64,000 nucleotides of DNA. Source: Paraspadella gotoi. Taxonomy: Eukaryota > Chaetognatha. This document shows, piece after piece, positions 12,681 to 25,685 of this stretch (the first letter of the stretch is position 1; every line of letters begins with the position of its first letter). The notes beneath the pieces are model-generated. The model saw only the letters and a list, made by a program, of their open reading frames with translations, made no database searches and had not been told where the DNA came from. A program made the translations under genes and the position numbers. The stretch is from positions 2,463,268 through 2,527,267 of the forward strand of contig CM119265.1 of the NCBI GenBank assembly GCA_051294375.1, read 5' to 3'.

Positions 12681-13015
12681 GCAAAAACAGCAAGTCAAAA
12701 AGCAGTATAAAGAATTTGTCAGCGCGTTGAAACCAGACTGCTCTCTGGAATCTTTGTATTCCAAATACGATTGGTGATAACCGTTGTATCAAGTAGAGTG
12801 CTCCTACGCAAGATTTTCGGTATATATTTGAACTGGAAAAACATGCGCTTCATGAAAAAGTTGTTATTGTATAGGGAAAACGATCCCTATAAATAATAAA
12901 TAAGTCTCCCTCATAATATATATATATAGATCTAATCTAATGCCCCAATAATATATGTGTAAGATATATTTTAATCTACGACTTGGACGCGGATGATCTG
13001 ATGACTCTCCGTGTG

Positions 13016-13040
13016 NNNNNNNNNNNNNNNNNNNNNNNNN
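13016..13040. other. Assembly gap of 25 N
   Basis: One of three runs of exactly 25 N (also 33619-33643 and 37067-37091). The uniform length means a placeholder, not a measured distance. Sequence to the right restarts in the (CCTT)n array that also lies upstream of transporter copy A. Confidence 0.98.
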
Positions 13041-13482
13041 CCTTCCTTCCTTCCTTTCCTTCTTCCTTCCTTCCTTCCTTCCTTCCTTCCTTCCTTCCTT
13101 TCCTTCCTTCCTTCTTCCTTCCTTCCTTTCTTCCTTCCTTCTCATTTCGTTGTCGACGGTAAGGTTTTTTGGATTTTGAAATCCCTTTCCTAAAAAAAAA
13201 CAAAAAACAACAAACAAAACAAACAAAAACAAACAATCTATAAAATATTCCTATTTTCGGTTTTTTTTCGCTATTTTTCAATTTCCTTTCCCTGAAAAAA
13301 AAAATCGTCATGAAATCTTTCCATCTTTTTATCTCCCTTTCGATTAAATCATCTCATTTTTCAAATCCATTTTTGCCCCTTAAAAAATTCTCACTAAAAT
13401 CTTCATCTTTTTCAAACCAATTTTTCCCTAAAAAAAATTATCTTTTTTTTTTTCAAACTTAGGTAAAAAAAATCACCAGAGA

Positions 13483-15966
13483 ATGACGAAATTTATCGCG
13501 GAAAAATCTGAGACGAATTTCGCTAATTTCTACGATGTGACGCGATGATAGTGCGGGGGGGGCGTGCGGGGCGTCATAACGTCTTCCGGCGCCATCTTTG
13601 TGTTCAACGTCGTCTTGAACGTCGTCAACATCATGGTCACCAGCTACACGGCTTACATCCCTCCAGAGTACATCCGGGGTGAGATTTCTGGTGGAAAAAA
13701 TGAATATAAAGAAAAACCAAGTATGATACACAGTCTTAATGTCAATAAATATCAAAATTATAGCTTTTACAATCGATTGAGATGATATTTGATTTTTTTT
13801 TTTTTTTTTTAGTACATGAGTGTAAACAAATAATAATGACATCTAACGTTATAAAAAATCTCTAGGTCAGTTGTCAAATTCGATTGCATCTAACCTCTTT
13901 CATTCTACAATCCCCACACCCCCCCCCCTTAAAACCTCGATATCTTCAACCCAACTTCCCGAAATAGACAACTGTTTTGAGCGACGACAAGTTTGAGAAT
14001 TCGTCTCTACTTCGAACCGGAAACGATTCTTCGTCCTCCTCCTCCTCTCCTCCTCCTCCTCCTCATCCTTCATGCTAGAATTCGACTTGATCTGCGCGAC
14101 GCCGGAATTTGCAAATTTGGCGCCGGCGCTATTTTTCGCCGGCGGGCGGCGTCGTCCCTCGTCGTCGGCGCCCTGCAGCCTTCGGACGGCGCGCGGTGGT
14201 TGGGATCAGCACCGGCGTCGAAGTCGTCATGCACGCCGCTGTATACTTTGCAAGGGACGCAGTCGGGTATTTGGCGTTTAGGACCGTTGGAGGGTTCATG
14301 CAGGTGAAACGGACAGACAGACAGGTTGACTGGATTAATTTGATGGAAGAAAAGATTGATTGATGAACTGATGGATTGATGTATTTTTTTTGTTAGTAAA
14401 CAATAGTCATTTATATGTCTAAATTTCATATTGATTAGTTTGATTTGACTTAATAATGAGTGGAGAAATTTGGCTTTAAAATAGTCTCTCATTTTGAAAC
14501 TCAAATCATTTTTATGTGTGATATAGTATTAATATTAATATATTCTGAAATCTCTTGGGAAATTGATAAGATAGCATTTTTAGGAAAATTGTAACCAAAT
14601 TTTATTCGGAAAAAGTGTGATTTTGTTGTTCTTTTGTTAAAAAATTAATTAGCCAGAATTAGAAGCTTCGAATCTCCTTTTCTCTTCCAGTTAATCACTC
14701 TGGAATGAGCGCCGTCCTTTTCTTAGAAATCTTCAGCTCAGCTCATCGATTTCACGCAAACTCCTTCCTGCACCTGTACATGCCAGTCAGCTTCGCATCG
14801 TCTCTCTGGGCGCCTACCTCGTTCCCCGGTGGAGGGAGCTGCATCTGCTTATATCTGGGTTGGCTATTGTTTATAAAAAAATACTTAATTTCATATTGTG
14901 CGCCAATTTTGACTTCATTTGCTTCAGATTTGAAAGATGAAAAAATAATTAAAATATTTATAACTTTTTGAAAATTAATTCTTTTTTTAAATAAAAATTA
15001 CGATTATAATTAGAATTAGTTTTAATTAAAACTTTGATTTTCATACAGAATTAATTAATTAAATAATTATAATAAGTATATTGAATTTTAAACTTTATAT
15101 AACTTATAAGTTTAATAGAAAAACCAGTGGAGGTGGTCGAGAGATAAAATGGCGAACAAAATGAGATGAATCGATTTATTGAAATCTGAAAAGCGAATGG
15201 AATCGAATTGGCTAATTGTACAAAGTGGCATTCATTTTTATATGGCGGAGAGAGAGAAAATTTGGTTTACATTTGTAAAGTAAATTATTCTAAAAAATAC
15301 GACTGGCGTTTTGTTGAACAAAGGAGCAAAAATTCTTAGGATGGAATTGTTAAGAATTCGTCTGGCGATTTTATTTTCTTTATTAATAATACTCAGGATC
15401 TCCACTGGCCACACTACCAAAGAAAGAAAATAAATATGAGCATCAATTATAAAATAATCGCTAATTTAAAACTGATGCGACATTAAATAAAGTATTTTAT
15501 TAGTGAAAACAAAATTTGATGCCTCTCCCGAACGCTCTTGATCAACTTGTAACGACGCAATCCATACGCATCTTGTGATAAATCTGATATTGCAATACAG
15601 AAAAAAACTCTGATTATTAATAAGCTTAAAGGAGCTTAAAATTCAGAATTGAAAGGAGTCATATTGAGTGAATCCGCATTAGTTTAGTTTAGTTAACTTA
15701 TTTAGTTCTTTTTAAGTTTAAAGTTAGGGGTTACGTATGTTAGGGATTAGGTTATGTAAGTAGGGTTTTAAAATAGGTTAAGTTTAGGAAATAAGGTTAA
15801 TATGGATTAGGGACAAGAGTTATTGATTAGGGTTTGGATTAAATTTGATTAGGGTAGGAATTTCATGCTAGGAATTGGATTATAGATTTTGTTAAATATT
15901 TGAGCTAATATTTAAAGTTAATATGAAGTTATAAAATAATTGACCTTTCCATTTAACCCACATTCT

Positions 15967-16006
<40 letters not shown>

Positions 16007-18487
16007 GCCTTTTCTTCATTTCTTTCGCCCTCATGTGGTTCGTCCCGGAATCCCTGCGTTGGCTCTCAAGTCAGGAAGAGGAGGAGAGTCATGAACATCT
16101 GAAGGAAAGATGCAAGAAAATGTTGAAGGTTGAATCGTTGGAAGACTTTGTCAATAAAAGCCGGGCATCCCTCATGGCCAAAGGTGCTAGTGATTGCTCA
16201 TTTTCTATTGCAGATTTTGCAAAATTTGAGTTTATTGTTAGCCCTTACTTATTACTTTCTCTATAACAGATTGCGATCCGGAACCAAAAATGTCAGTCAA
16301 TGTTGAAATCAAGCGACAAAATTCCGTGTGGATGAATTTCGAGGTCCTCAAACGATTGGCGTTCATGAGCTTTCTTTGGATGGCGGCGATGGCAACGTAA
16401 ATAGATGAATCAATTGATTAATCAATCAATCAATCAATCATTCAATCATCTATCTTCCAGCTACTGGTCCATCAGCCTCTCTTCAACCGACCTCCTTCCT
16501 GGCGACCGATACCTTAACCTTCTCCTCCTCGGCGCCACGCACGTCCCGTCTATCGCCTTAGCGTGGGCCTCATCTAAGATGATCCATCAACGGCTGGCAT
16601 TGGCGCTGATGTTTGCTGGAGCCGCGGCCTGCTTTAGCGCCGCCTATGGGCTGCAGATGACAGGATGGGTGAAGGAAGACAATGCTGTCTTTTGGACGAT
16701 CGTCGTTGGTGAGAAAAAGGATGATGATGATGAAGGGGACGATGATAACAAGTCTTGAAAATGACAGAGAAAAATATATGAAACTAATCTTTGAAATTTG
16801 TACAAATAATTTATTCAATCTAGCCCTTGACTTTGGACAATATGAAATAGTCTGCAGATTTTGATTAACTTCATTTTCCTCTCGCATGGAAACATTTTAA
16901 TAATTATCAATACAAAATAAATATATAAATATATATACTTAAGGGTGTGGTCTCTTCATACAATTGAAACATTCTTTGAAACATTATACCACTTCATTGA
17001 TAGGGAAGCCAGATACTCTGGGAGTGAATAAACGAGACTGTGAGAGAGTCTTGGTTGAAAGCTTGCAGGGACCTGCTATGTCATTATCTTGTAAAATTGA
17101 TGGAGGCCTTAAACCACCAAAGCCTGTCCAAAGTCACAATATGTGAAGGTTAACCGACAGTACCATTGGGACACACTGTAATTTCAAAAAGTTGTAATAA
17201 TAACCCTCATCTAACTTTTTTAAGCTTTATCATAATCTGATAAAAAAAAATTTAAATTTACCCAAAAAAATTGTTGACATTATATAGTATTTGGATAATA
17301 TAAAATAGCATAAGATAAATCTTACATTTTTTTTATGTTCAAGATCTTCTAATAAACACATTAACAATATTTATACCGAACATCTGTTAGTTTGTAACCT
17401 GTTGCGCCTTACTGGCGAGGGTGCGTTAAGCGTTAAGTTTATTAATTCCCACAGTTTCTAGCTTATCTCTCAATGCAATGTCATAGATTTAGCAAAGTTG
17501 TTTTGATCTAGTGGTGAACTTAATAGCAAATATTTTTTATAAATGTTTTCCCTTTGTGAAAATATTGTATCTTTTAAAAGACATTTAATTGATATAAATC
17601 ATCCCCCCTCACAAAAGGTCGATTTTTCTGCGGAGGAGCGCTTGTCATTCTCGAAGTTTACACCAACGAATATTTCCCGACTTCTTGTCGTTACCTTGGT
17701 TACGGTCTTTGCGTCGGCGCTGGAAGACTCGTCACAAGGTAAAGGCCATTATTTTTAGTCACTTTTTGGTCAGTCTGTCGGTCGGTCGGTCCGTCGTTTG
17801 GTTGCTCATTTGTTAAGACAGAAAAAAACCTCAAATCTAAGTGACTGCTAGCGCCCTCTTCCGGAAATCCTAAAACTATAAGGAATAAAAGACGGAATTC
17901 CGATGCAGTGCGTGTCATAAATACAGTCTAAGAAAGTTATTGTAGTCATGTCATGTCACAAGAAATACACGTGATAAGGCAGTCACTACGGCGTAACACA
18001 TTTGAATTACCGTTCTTGTTCTTCGTATCTAGAATATTGAGAAAATTCTTGATAAGCGGGAGGTTATGGAATTTACTCTCTTTTATTTAACATGGCTTTA
18101 TTTAATTTTTTAAAAAATTGTCTTATCTTCTTCTTTCCTTTTTTACATTCGCTACCTTTATGAATTTGTTATTTACTATAATAAATTGTATTCACTTATT
18201 TAATCATTTTTCATTCATTTTCATTCATTTTCATTCAACTCTTTCCCGCCACCAGCGTCGCCTCCTTCGCCTCTCTCCTCATCCGCTCCACGCCCACCGC
18301 GGTTTCCTCTTATCATCGCCATCGTCAACGTCGCGGCCGTCGTCGTCATTGTCGTCGGAATGGAGGGAACAAAAGGACGGAAGATGGCGCAGACTGTGGA
18401 AGAGATGGAGGAAGAGAGGAAGAAGAGAGGAAAGGGAAAGAAGAGGAAAGGAGAAGAGAGGAAAGGGAGCGAGGAAGAGTTGAATTG
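13483..18487 (+). CDS. SLC22-like organic ion transporter, copy B (near-identical to A, frameshifted in exons 1-3 and 7-8)
   Basis: Same transporter as copy A, matching it through exons and introns. Exons: 13483-13678, 13968-14303, 14691-14858, 16008-16183, 16270-16396, 16461-16708, 17628-17738, 18256-18487. Exons 4, 5 and 6 have exactly the lengths of copy C (176, 127, 248 nt) and read PESLRWLSSQEEEESHEHL and onward without a break. Exon 2 is 336 nt against 338 in A, exon 3 is 168 against 170, exon 7 is 111 against 121, and exon 1 has compensating indels around the glycine-rich GGVGRHN segment. The damage is therefore complementary to copy A. I read this as a second haplotype or false duplicate with uncorrected indels, not an independent gene, although a very recent tandem duplication is possible. 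Confidence 0.7.
17000..17180 (+). repeat. Truncated family 3 repeat joined to a lone mariner-type right TIR
   Basis: The family 3 block ends at CCTGTCCAAAGTCA and is joined directly to CAATATGTGAAGGTTAACCG and the right TIR ending in CATTGGGACACACTG. Relative to copy A (6141-7263) about 930 bp is missing here. Because the TIR in this copy retains the full CACACTG end, the missing segment reflects a deletion rather than an empty site. Confidence 0.7.
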
Positions 18488-21400
18488 AGGGAATGAAGAA
18501 GGAAATTGTTAAAACGTGAATAATGAAATTCACTTTAGTAATTTATTTTTCTTTTACGCTTTTTTAAATTTCGGAATTGCATTTGGTTCGGCATTAAATT
18601 TATCGATGTTATTGAATTCGTTCATTCAAAAAAATTAAGAAAAATATTGGTAATGATTAATATTAAAATAAAATTTTTTTTGGTGTCCTTATCGATTTGC
18701 GGCTTTGGATTTTAGTTGATTACTACATGGACTTCAATCTGTGTGATTCAAAATATATTTGATTAAACTCGTAATTCTTTCAGTATAGTATATATATATT
18801 TTTTTTAAAATTTATCAGTTAGAAAACTACTTGACGTTTATTTTGACTATAAAAATATTTTACATTTCGATTTCTCTAACCATTTAAGTAAGTAGACAGG
18901 GATTTTCTACCAAAGTGGAATTTATTCTCAGAAAGTAAACAAGCAAGAGGGTGTCATTTCCAGGCAGAGTGAATCAATACAATTTTGGTTCATATTTATA
19001 CTGTGTGAACGGATCGGAGGTAAGGTTAGGTGACAGAACCGTTCAATATAAGCAGTCCCTGGCGATCGGACAGGTTGAACTAGAGAAGTTCTCTCAAATA
19101 AATAATGTAAGTGGACTGTTAGAGAATATGAAATAAAAATAATTTTTAAAAATTATCTTAATTAATAAGCGCACGGAGCATTTAAGATTATTTTATTACT
19201 ATATAAAGTTAAAATTTTTTTGAATTTTTTCAATTTTTTTTTAATGGGATTCTGATAGAGCCTTAAAGTTAGATTGAAGGGTTATTTCTATACAAAATTT
19301 TTAAAAATTTTTTTTTGTTTTTATTTGATAAAATTTTAAAAACTATAAAATTCAGCCAATGATATGATGCATTGATGATTTTATTTTTAACGTTTTTTCT
19401 GTTTTTTAACCAATTTCTTGTCAAAATTTTTTAAAAAATTTGTAGTACTAACTTTCATTTAACTTTCAAAGCCTCTATCAGGATCCGTCTTAAAACTAAT
19501 TTTAAAAAAAAAAATTTTTTGTCATTTGTTATATATTAATAAATATTTTAAAAGCTTCAGTGCAACAAAGCCCAATGAACTATTCAAAAAGTTACATTTG
19601 AAAATCGATATTCAGTAATAGAAGGAAAAAAGGGAATTTTTTTGAGGAGAAAACATAAAAGTTAATAAAAGAAGTGTTCAATTTTTGAACCCGCCTTAAT
19701 AAGCAGTCCCTTGAGCATTCGGAACAGGCTGTAAACCGTGTTAAAGGCGGGGTTTAAGCGCCCCGTCCCTCTTAACTGCTAGGCGGCCACCGGGCTAGAA
19801 CCCCGGACCTTTGGGTTTGGGAGGCGAATGTCTTGCCTCCGGCAACAATGGCCGCTGATGAACGGTTGGAGGATTTTCGTCCATCATAACAGTTTATTTT
19901 TAACGTTGATTGGGAAGTTATTTGATGTAAAATTTTTTTTTTGGTAATAAAAAGGTAGTTTGTTATTATAAAAAAATATTCTCTCCTACCCACACACAAA
20001 ATTACACTCCAATCCAATCCTCCAATCACGAGTCATTGGAGTTTTTTTGCAAAAGTGGAACGGACAGACGGACGGACGGACATCATTTTTTTTTGCAAAA
20101 TTTATCATAATTCGAGGTTCTGACATGATTTAAGTGAATGCCCCGACAATATTTGGGGGCGAGACCGACGGACCGACAAAGTGAATTATAGAGTCGGAAT
20201 CTGCTGATGAGCAGATCCGACTAAAAATTTATAACCCGATCGATATTCGTTTCGATTATATTACAAGTGTTTTCGTATAACTCAAGATTGTTGAAAACCA
20301 GTTTTCAACCAGACCGGTTTGAAAAAAAAAATTATCTCTCTCTTATTTCTCCCTAACTCCACACTAAAGCGTAGTTTATCTCAAATAAAACCTCGTACTT
20401 AATCAAATCGGCTAATAAACAAATGATTTTTCGTTACCGAATTCAGATTGAATAAAAAAAAAATTTAATCTATTTCCGTTTTTGGTTAAAATTTTCGATC
20501 TTATTATAATTTTTAGGATGAGAAAATACTTTATTTTTGAAAAAGATGTTTCCAATGATCATAAGACGGGTAAGATCTTTTCGATTAGATAATCGAGGTT
20601 TTGTTCGAGATGTCATGAAACCTACTTTACCTATTATTTCTTTTTTTTCTTTTTCTCCCCAAAAAGCCACGCTGCTCTTTTTTCCCATCCCCTCCCCTGA
20701 AAAATATCTCATAGATTTGAGGAAAAAGTGATGCCTCACCTCTCTCTCTCTCTATTTCTCTCTTTTACATATTTTACACTATCACTTTTTTAGTTTTACG
20801 GCTGTCAATTTTTGGAGAGAGAGAAACTTATTCTTTAGTTATGTTTTAGACTCACATTGAAACACGTCGCCCTTCCAAAATACAGTTTTACTGGACGTAA
20901 TGGACTTTATTGTGAAAATACATTTTTTTATAATCTACTTGGCGACCTTTTCTTCTTTACTTGTGTTGAGATTGAGAGACGCTTGAGAGAAATTCCTGCC
21001 ATAATCTTCCATCGTCAAACTTCACGATCGGGCAACGTCTAAACGTCGCCAAGCAGTTAAGAGGGACGGGGCGCTTAACCCGCCTGTAACACGGTGTTAC
21101 AGCCTGATCCGAAGCCCAGGGACTCTTTATGTCGAACGGTTCTGTCACTAACACATAACAATAATTATTGTCTCTTCATAATGTTGATTTAAATAAAATT
21201 TTATCAATTTGTAGTAATATTGTAATTTTGATAGCAACAATAAAAGCATTAAAATCGAACTTTTTTACAAAATTCTTTTTTTACCTGAAAGTAGACTTCG
21301 TGACTAAAGTTTTTAACTCCAGCCCTTATTAAATTTAATTTCATGGTAGATTTCTAATTTAACTAACTTTCCCTCCCAAAAATTCCAATTTTAATATAAA

Positions 21401-21801
21401 AAAATAAAAATAAAAATTTCAATTAAATTCTCTTATTTTTAAACCCCCTTTCCCCTAAAAAAAAATCTTCATCAAAAATCTTTCCATTTGTTAACCCACC
21501 TTTTAATTTATATTAAAAATAAAGATTTCAAAAGGAGGAAAAAGTCAGTCCAGAAGTGAGTACTACTGAGTTTGTTTGTTTGTTTAATATGAAAACTGCA
21601 GTCAAAAGCCGTATAAAGAATTTGTCAAGCGGTTGAGACACTGCGCTCTCGGAATCTTGTATTTCCAAATCGATTGTATAACCGGATCAAATCGTTATTG
21701 TCTCAAGATTTTCGGTATTCAGATTTGAACGAAAAACATTATTGAAAAAAATGTGGAATTGTTTTTTTAAGGAAAATCGACTTTAAAAAAAAAAAAGCAA
21801 A
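18488..21801. repeat. Intergenic region with family 2 and family 4 repeats between copies B and C
   Basis: Family 2 copies lie at 19670-19890 (-) and 21045-21160 (+), with a partial one near 19040-19075. A family 4 copy lies at 19890-20250, and a single unit of the tandem repeat expanded at 11740-12680 lies at 21480-21590. The order matches 9425-12890 downstream of copy A. The stretch 18690-18880 has no counterpart there. Otherwise the DNA is AT-rich with no gene visible. Confidence 0.6.
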
Positions 21802-24800
21802 ATGAAGACATCAAATGCAAAAAATTTTGAGAAGAATTACGCTAATTTCTACGACGTGGACTCGGTGATCGATGCTGGGGGCGTGGGGCGTCACAACGTC
21901 CTTCCCGGCGCCATATTGTCGTTCAATATCGTCTTGACAGTCGTCACCATCACCGTTACCAGCTACACGGCTTACATCCCACCAAACTACTTCCGGGGTA
22001 AATTTTAAAAGTGAGGAGATTCTTAAGGCTGAGGCAGCAAGTCACAAGCACTGACGGCTCACCAGCGAGCCACTTCCCTAGCCCTAACCCTGGAGTGGCC
22101 CTAACCCTAAACCTAATTCATTCCCAGGCTCGCGACAGCGCCAGCAAGCCTCCCACTCAACCCTAACCCTAAACCAGGCCCCGTTCCAAACCTTAACCCA
22201 AACCAGTTTCCCCAGCTCGCTACTTCCCTAGTCCAACCCTAACCCGGGTCTCCTGTCTCAAATCCTTAACCCTAAAGTCACCCGCGGGCCTCTCCCTTAA
22301 CCTAACACGGGTCCCCCTTTCATCCCCGAGCCTAAACGTCAGCCTCTCACTTGCGGCTTTCGTCTTATTCGCTATTTTATATTTCATCACTGTTAAAGTC
22401 GCCAGCGAGGGTAATGGCGACACGCTAGGGCCCTGGCGATATCCCCATGGCAAAGTTCCACCACTCGAACCCAGCAAGCCTCCTCTTGAAGGCTAATTAC
22501 GTTATCGTTGTTTTTGGTCATTTGCGTTTTGAATTGTTGCCCCGAGGAAGATTTTTTGGCGCAACGATATATCTCCTACTAACGCCTATTTTCTCAAACC
22601 CTAACTGGCCTCACTCTTCCTTGACACTCTGTGACAGATCACTGCTCAAACAACGACAGTTTGATGAATTCATCTAAACTTCAACCTGAAAAACAATTCA
22701 TCCCCTTCTATCTCTTTATGCTGGAATTCGATCTCATCTGTACTACACCGGAAATGGCTAATTTAGCGCAGGCATTGTTTTTGCTGGATCCCGGCGTCAT
22801 CCCTTGTTGTCGGCGCCCTGCAGCGGTATGGGCGTCGCCGCGTAGTTTGGCATCTGTACTGGAGTTGAAGTCGTCATGAATGCTGCCGTTTACTTTACCC
22901 AGGATTCTGCCGTTATCTGGCCTTAGGACTGTCGGCGGTTTATACAGGTGACTATTTAGATATGTGCTTGCCGAAAAAGGTTTTTCTGCGGGGCAACTGT
23001 GGACAATTGTTGAACTCTTAAGGTCCTTTAGTGCAACGTGCACTATTTAGTGAGATTATTACATTGGAATTCACATTTACAGTTTTACTGCTCAATGATC
23101 ATATGATCAATGTGTAATTATATTGTATAAGTATATGAAATAAATTAAATAATTAATAATTAATATATGAATAAATATGCGGCTGGAAATTAGCCGCTTA
23201 TTTGATACTTACTTTCTCTTTCTATTTCAGCTAATCAACTCTGGAATGAGCGTCGTCTTTTTCTTAGAAATCTTCAGCTCAACTCATCGCATTCACGCCA
23301 ACTCTTGTCTGCACCTTCACATTCCGATAAGTTTTGGCCTTGTCTCCTGGGGCGCCTACCTCGTTCCCGGGTGGAGGGAGCTGCATCTGCTTATATCTGG
23401 GTTGTCGAATGTTTTGGAAGAATAAATAGTTATTTTTAATTTACTTGTGACTTGCGAGAATGAATAATTAACTAATCTCTCTCTCTTCAGCCTTTTTTTC
23501 ATTTGTTTCGTCCTCATGTGGTTTGTCCCGGAATCCCTGCGTTGGCTCTCAAGTCAGGAAGAGCAGGAGAGTCATCAACTGCTGAAGGAAAGATGCAAGA
23601 AAATGTTGAGGGTTGATTCATTAGAAGACTTTGTCAATAAAAGCCAGGCATCTGTCTTGGCCAAAGGTGATGTTTGCTTGTCCCATAGCTAGATTGATTT
23701 TTTTTAGATTGCTCAATGCTCATATTCCATTTTACGTCGATTGCTAGCCTCCACTCATTGCCTTTTCCATTGCAGATGGTAAAGTTGAAGTTGAAACATC
23801 AATGGATGTTGGAATCAGGAGAAAATGTTCTGTGTGGATGAATTACGAGGTCCTCAAACGGTTGGCACTCATGTGCTATCTTTGGATTGCGACATTGGCG
23901 ACGTAAATACACATCTATCCATCTACCTATAAATCAATCAATCAATCAATCAATTGATCAATTCTTCATCCCTCAGCTACTGGACGATCAGCCTCTCTTC
24001 AACCGACCTCCTTCCTGGCGACCGATACCTCAACCTTCTTCTCCTCGGCGCCACGCACGTCCCGTCTATCGCCTTAACGTGGGCCTTATCTAAGACTCTT
24101 CAACAACGACCGGCATTGGCGCTAATGTTTGCTGGCGCTGCTGTGTGCTTCAGCAGCACCTATGGACTGCAATTGAAAGGATGGGTTAAGGAAGACGACG
24201 TTATCTTTTGGACAATAGTCGTTGGTGAGAAAGAGGATGAGTGATGATCTTGAAGTGACTGAGAGGAGAGAGGGTCGCCATGCCACTCTGTGAGTGTGGA
24301 TAGCCCCCACACTTAGTGTGCCCACTGCCTGTTGGGTCTGGGAGATTTTTTTTCGTCGGTTGCCTTGCTTTCTGGAACTTTGGATCCGGCGGTAGGCTTG
24401 CTTCCGGTGGTTTGACCGGCCGTGACTCTTATTGCAAGGACTGTTCTGATCAGGGCTAGTACCCGGGACCATTGAGTTAGCCCAGTGCGCTGATGGAAGA
24501 AACAGTCGTATCCAACGGGTACTGACATTACATCACTACAATCTAATATATAATAGGTAATTGATATAAACCATCTCGCTCACCAAAGGTCGTTTCTTCT
24601 GCGGTGGAGCGCTCGTCATTCTTGATGTTTACACCAATGAATATTTCCCAACATCTTGTCGCTATCTTGGATACGTGGTTTGCGTTGGTGCCGGAAAAAT
24701 TTTTACAAGGTAAAAATAGCCATAGCCGTTGAAATTTAAATGATAATGTTTTCAGCGTTAAAATAATATATTGCGGACGAACAACTACAATACGCAACCT

Positions 24801-25657
24801 CGGTCAAACCAACTGACCTTACCAAACTTACCCTCAATCTCTTTATGGTCAAACGTTGACCTTGTAAATACAATTGTAATAGACTTAGCATCTGAGCATT
24901 TTTAACTGTTATTGTTATAACGTTGTTGAATTTTAGGAAAAAAAGTTTTTGTGCTTCAATTTTTTACCTTTTTTATTTATAAATAGATATTAAAAAATTA
25001 ATTACTAGGGTATAGAGCCATATAAACAATTTTTCGTCCATTTAAAGTATACTTAAAAATGTATAAATTTTCCTATGAGCTTGTACTCACTGTAAATTAT
25101 TAAGTGCGGCTACCCCAAGTAAAAACTTTTTTTTTGTAAAACAGTGAGAGAATCTTGCATAAGTGCAAGATATTTGTGGTTTCATTTTATTATTTTGTTT
25201 TTAATTTTGTCTTTCTTAATTTGTCTTTCTCTTTATATATGCATTTTTTAATTACAATAATCATTTCCTCAATGAATTCATTTTAATAATCCACAGCATT
25301 GCTTCCTTCGCCTCTCTCCTCATCCGCTCCACGCCCACCGCGTTTCCTCTTATCATCGCCGTCGTCAACCTCGTTGCTGTCTTCATCATCGTCGTCTGCC
25401 TGGTGGAGACGAAGGGGAAGAAGATGGCGCAGACTGTGGGAGAGATGGAGGAAGAGAAGGAGAGAGGGAGGGCGGAGACGAAAGCGAAGGACTTGGAGGA
25501 AGAAAAAGAGAAGAGAGAGGAAGAGAGGAAAGGGAAAGAGAAGAGAGAGGAAGAGAGGAAAGGGAAAGAGAAGAGAGAGGAAGAGAGGAAAGGGAAAGAG
25601 AAGAGAGAGGAAGAGAGGAAAGGGAGCGAGGAAGATGAAGAGTTAAAAAAATATTAA
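21802..25657 (+). CDS. SLC22-like organic ion transporter, copy C (diverged paralog, 8 exons)
   Basis: Plasma-membrane MFS carrier of the SLC22 type; substrate unknown. Exons: 21802-21997, 22638-22946, 23231-23400, 23491-23666, 23776-23902, 23977-24224, 24589-24709, 25297-25657. All junctions are GT-AG, and phases agree except around exon 2. The protein opens MKTSNAKNFEKNYANFYDVD; exon 2 carries EFDLICTTPEMANLAQAL; exon 4 has FVPESLRWLSSQ; exon 6 has DLLPGDRYLNLLLLGATHV; exon 8 has IASFASLLIRSTPTAFPLII, the last helices, then VETKGKKMAQ and a long charged tail. Exon 2 as printed holds at least four small indels (near 22783, 22800, 22851 and 22912) that hide the RYGRRRVVW motif; its 309-nt length breaks phase. 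Whether this is base error or decay is open. Differences from A and B are spread over all exons, so this is a real paralog. Confidence 0.8.
22075..22330 (-). repeat. CCCTAA-rich interstitial block in intron 1 of copy C
   Basis: Many CCCTAACCCTAAAC-type motifs, the complement of TTAGGG, are mixed with GC-rich filler such as CCAGCAAGCCTCC. It lies wholly inside an intron, so it is interstitial and not a chromosome end. Copies A and B lack it at the same place. Confidence 0.65.
24250..24540 (-). mobile_element. tRNA-derived SINE, family 1, in intron 6 of copy C
   Basis: Read on the minus strand, a head with TGGGCTAACTCAATGG (A-box-like) and GGTACTAGCCC (B-box-like) is followed by CTGATCAGAAC, AAAGCAAGGCAA, a short A-run and a body with CACACTAAGTGTGGGG and TATCCACACTC. 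A second copy at 26238-26450 (+) shares GCCCTGGTCAGAACGGTTTT, GCAAGGCAAGGAAAAATC and GTTGGGGTTATCCACATTTG. Copies A and B lack it in intron 6, so it inserted after copy C diverged or was lost in the other lineage. Confidence 0.7.
25516..25630 (+). repeat. 30-bp coding tandem repeat in the copy C C-terminus
   Basis: Nearly identical 30-bp units, about four of them, encode repeats of KREEERKGKE in the last exon. Copies A and B have fewer, imperfect units. The product is a highly charged, probably alpha-helical cytoplasmic tail that varies in length among the three copies. Confidence 0.85.
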
Positions 25658-25679
25658 AGAAATTCTTTACTTAATATTT

Positions 25680-25685
25680 AATAAA
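25680..25685 (+). terminator. AATAAA polyadenylation signal of transporter copy C
   Basis: AATAAA occurs 22 bases after the TAA stop at 25655-25657, a usual though short spacing for an animal 3' UTR. The AT-rich context makes chance occurrence easy. Confidence 0.45.

Noticed and set aside
22075-22330. CCCTAA-rich block as a chromosome end
   Set aside because: It lies in an intron with coding exons on both sides, so it is interstitial.
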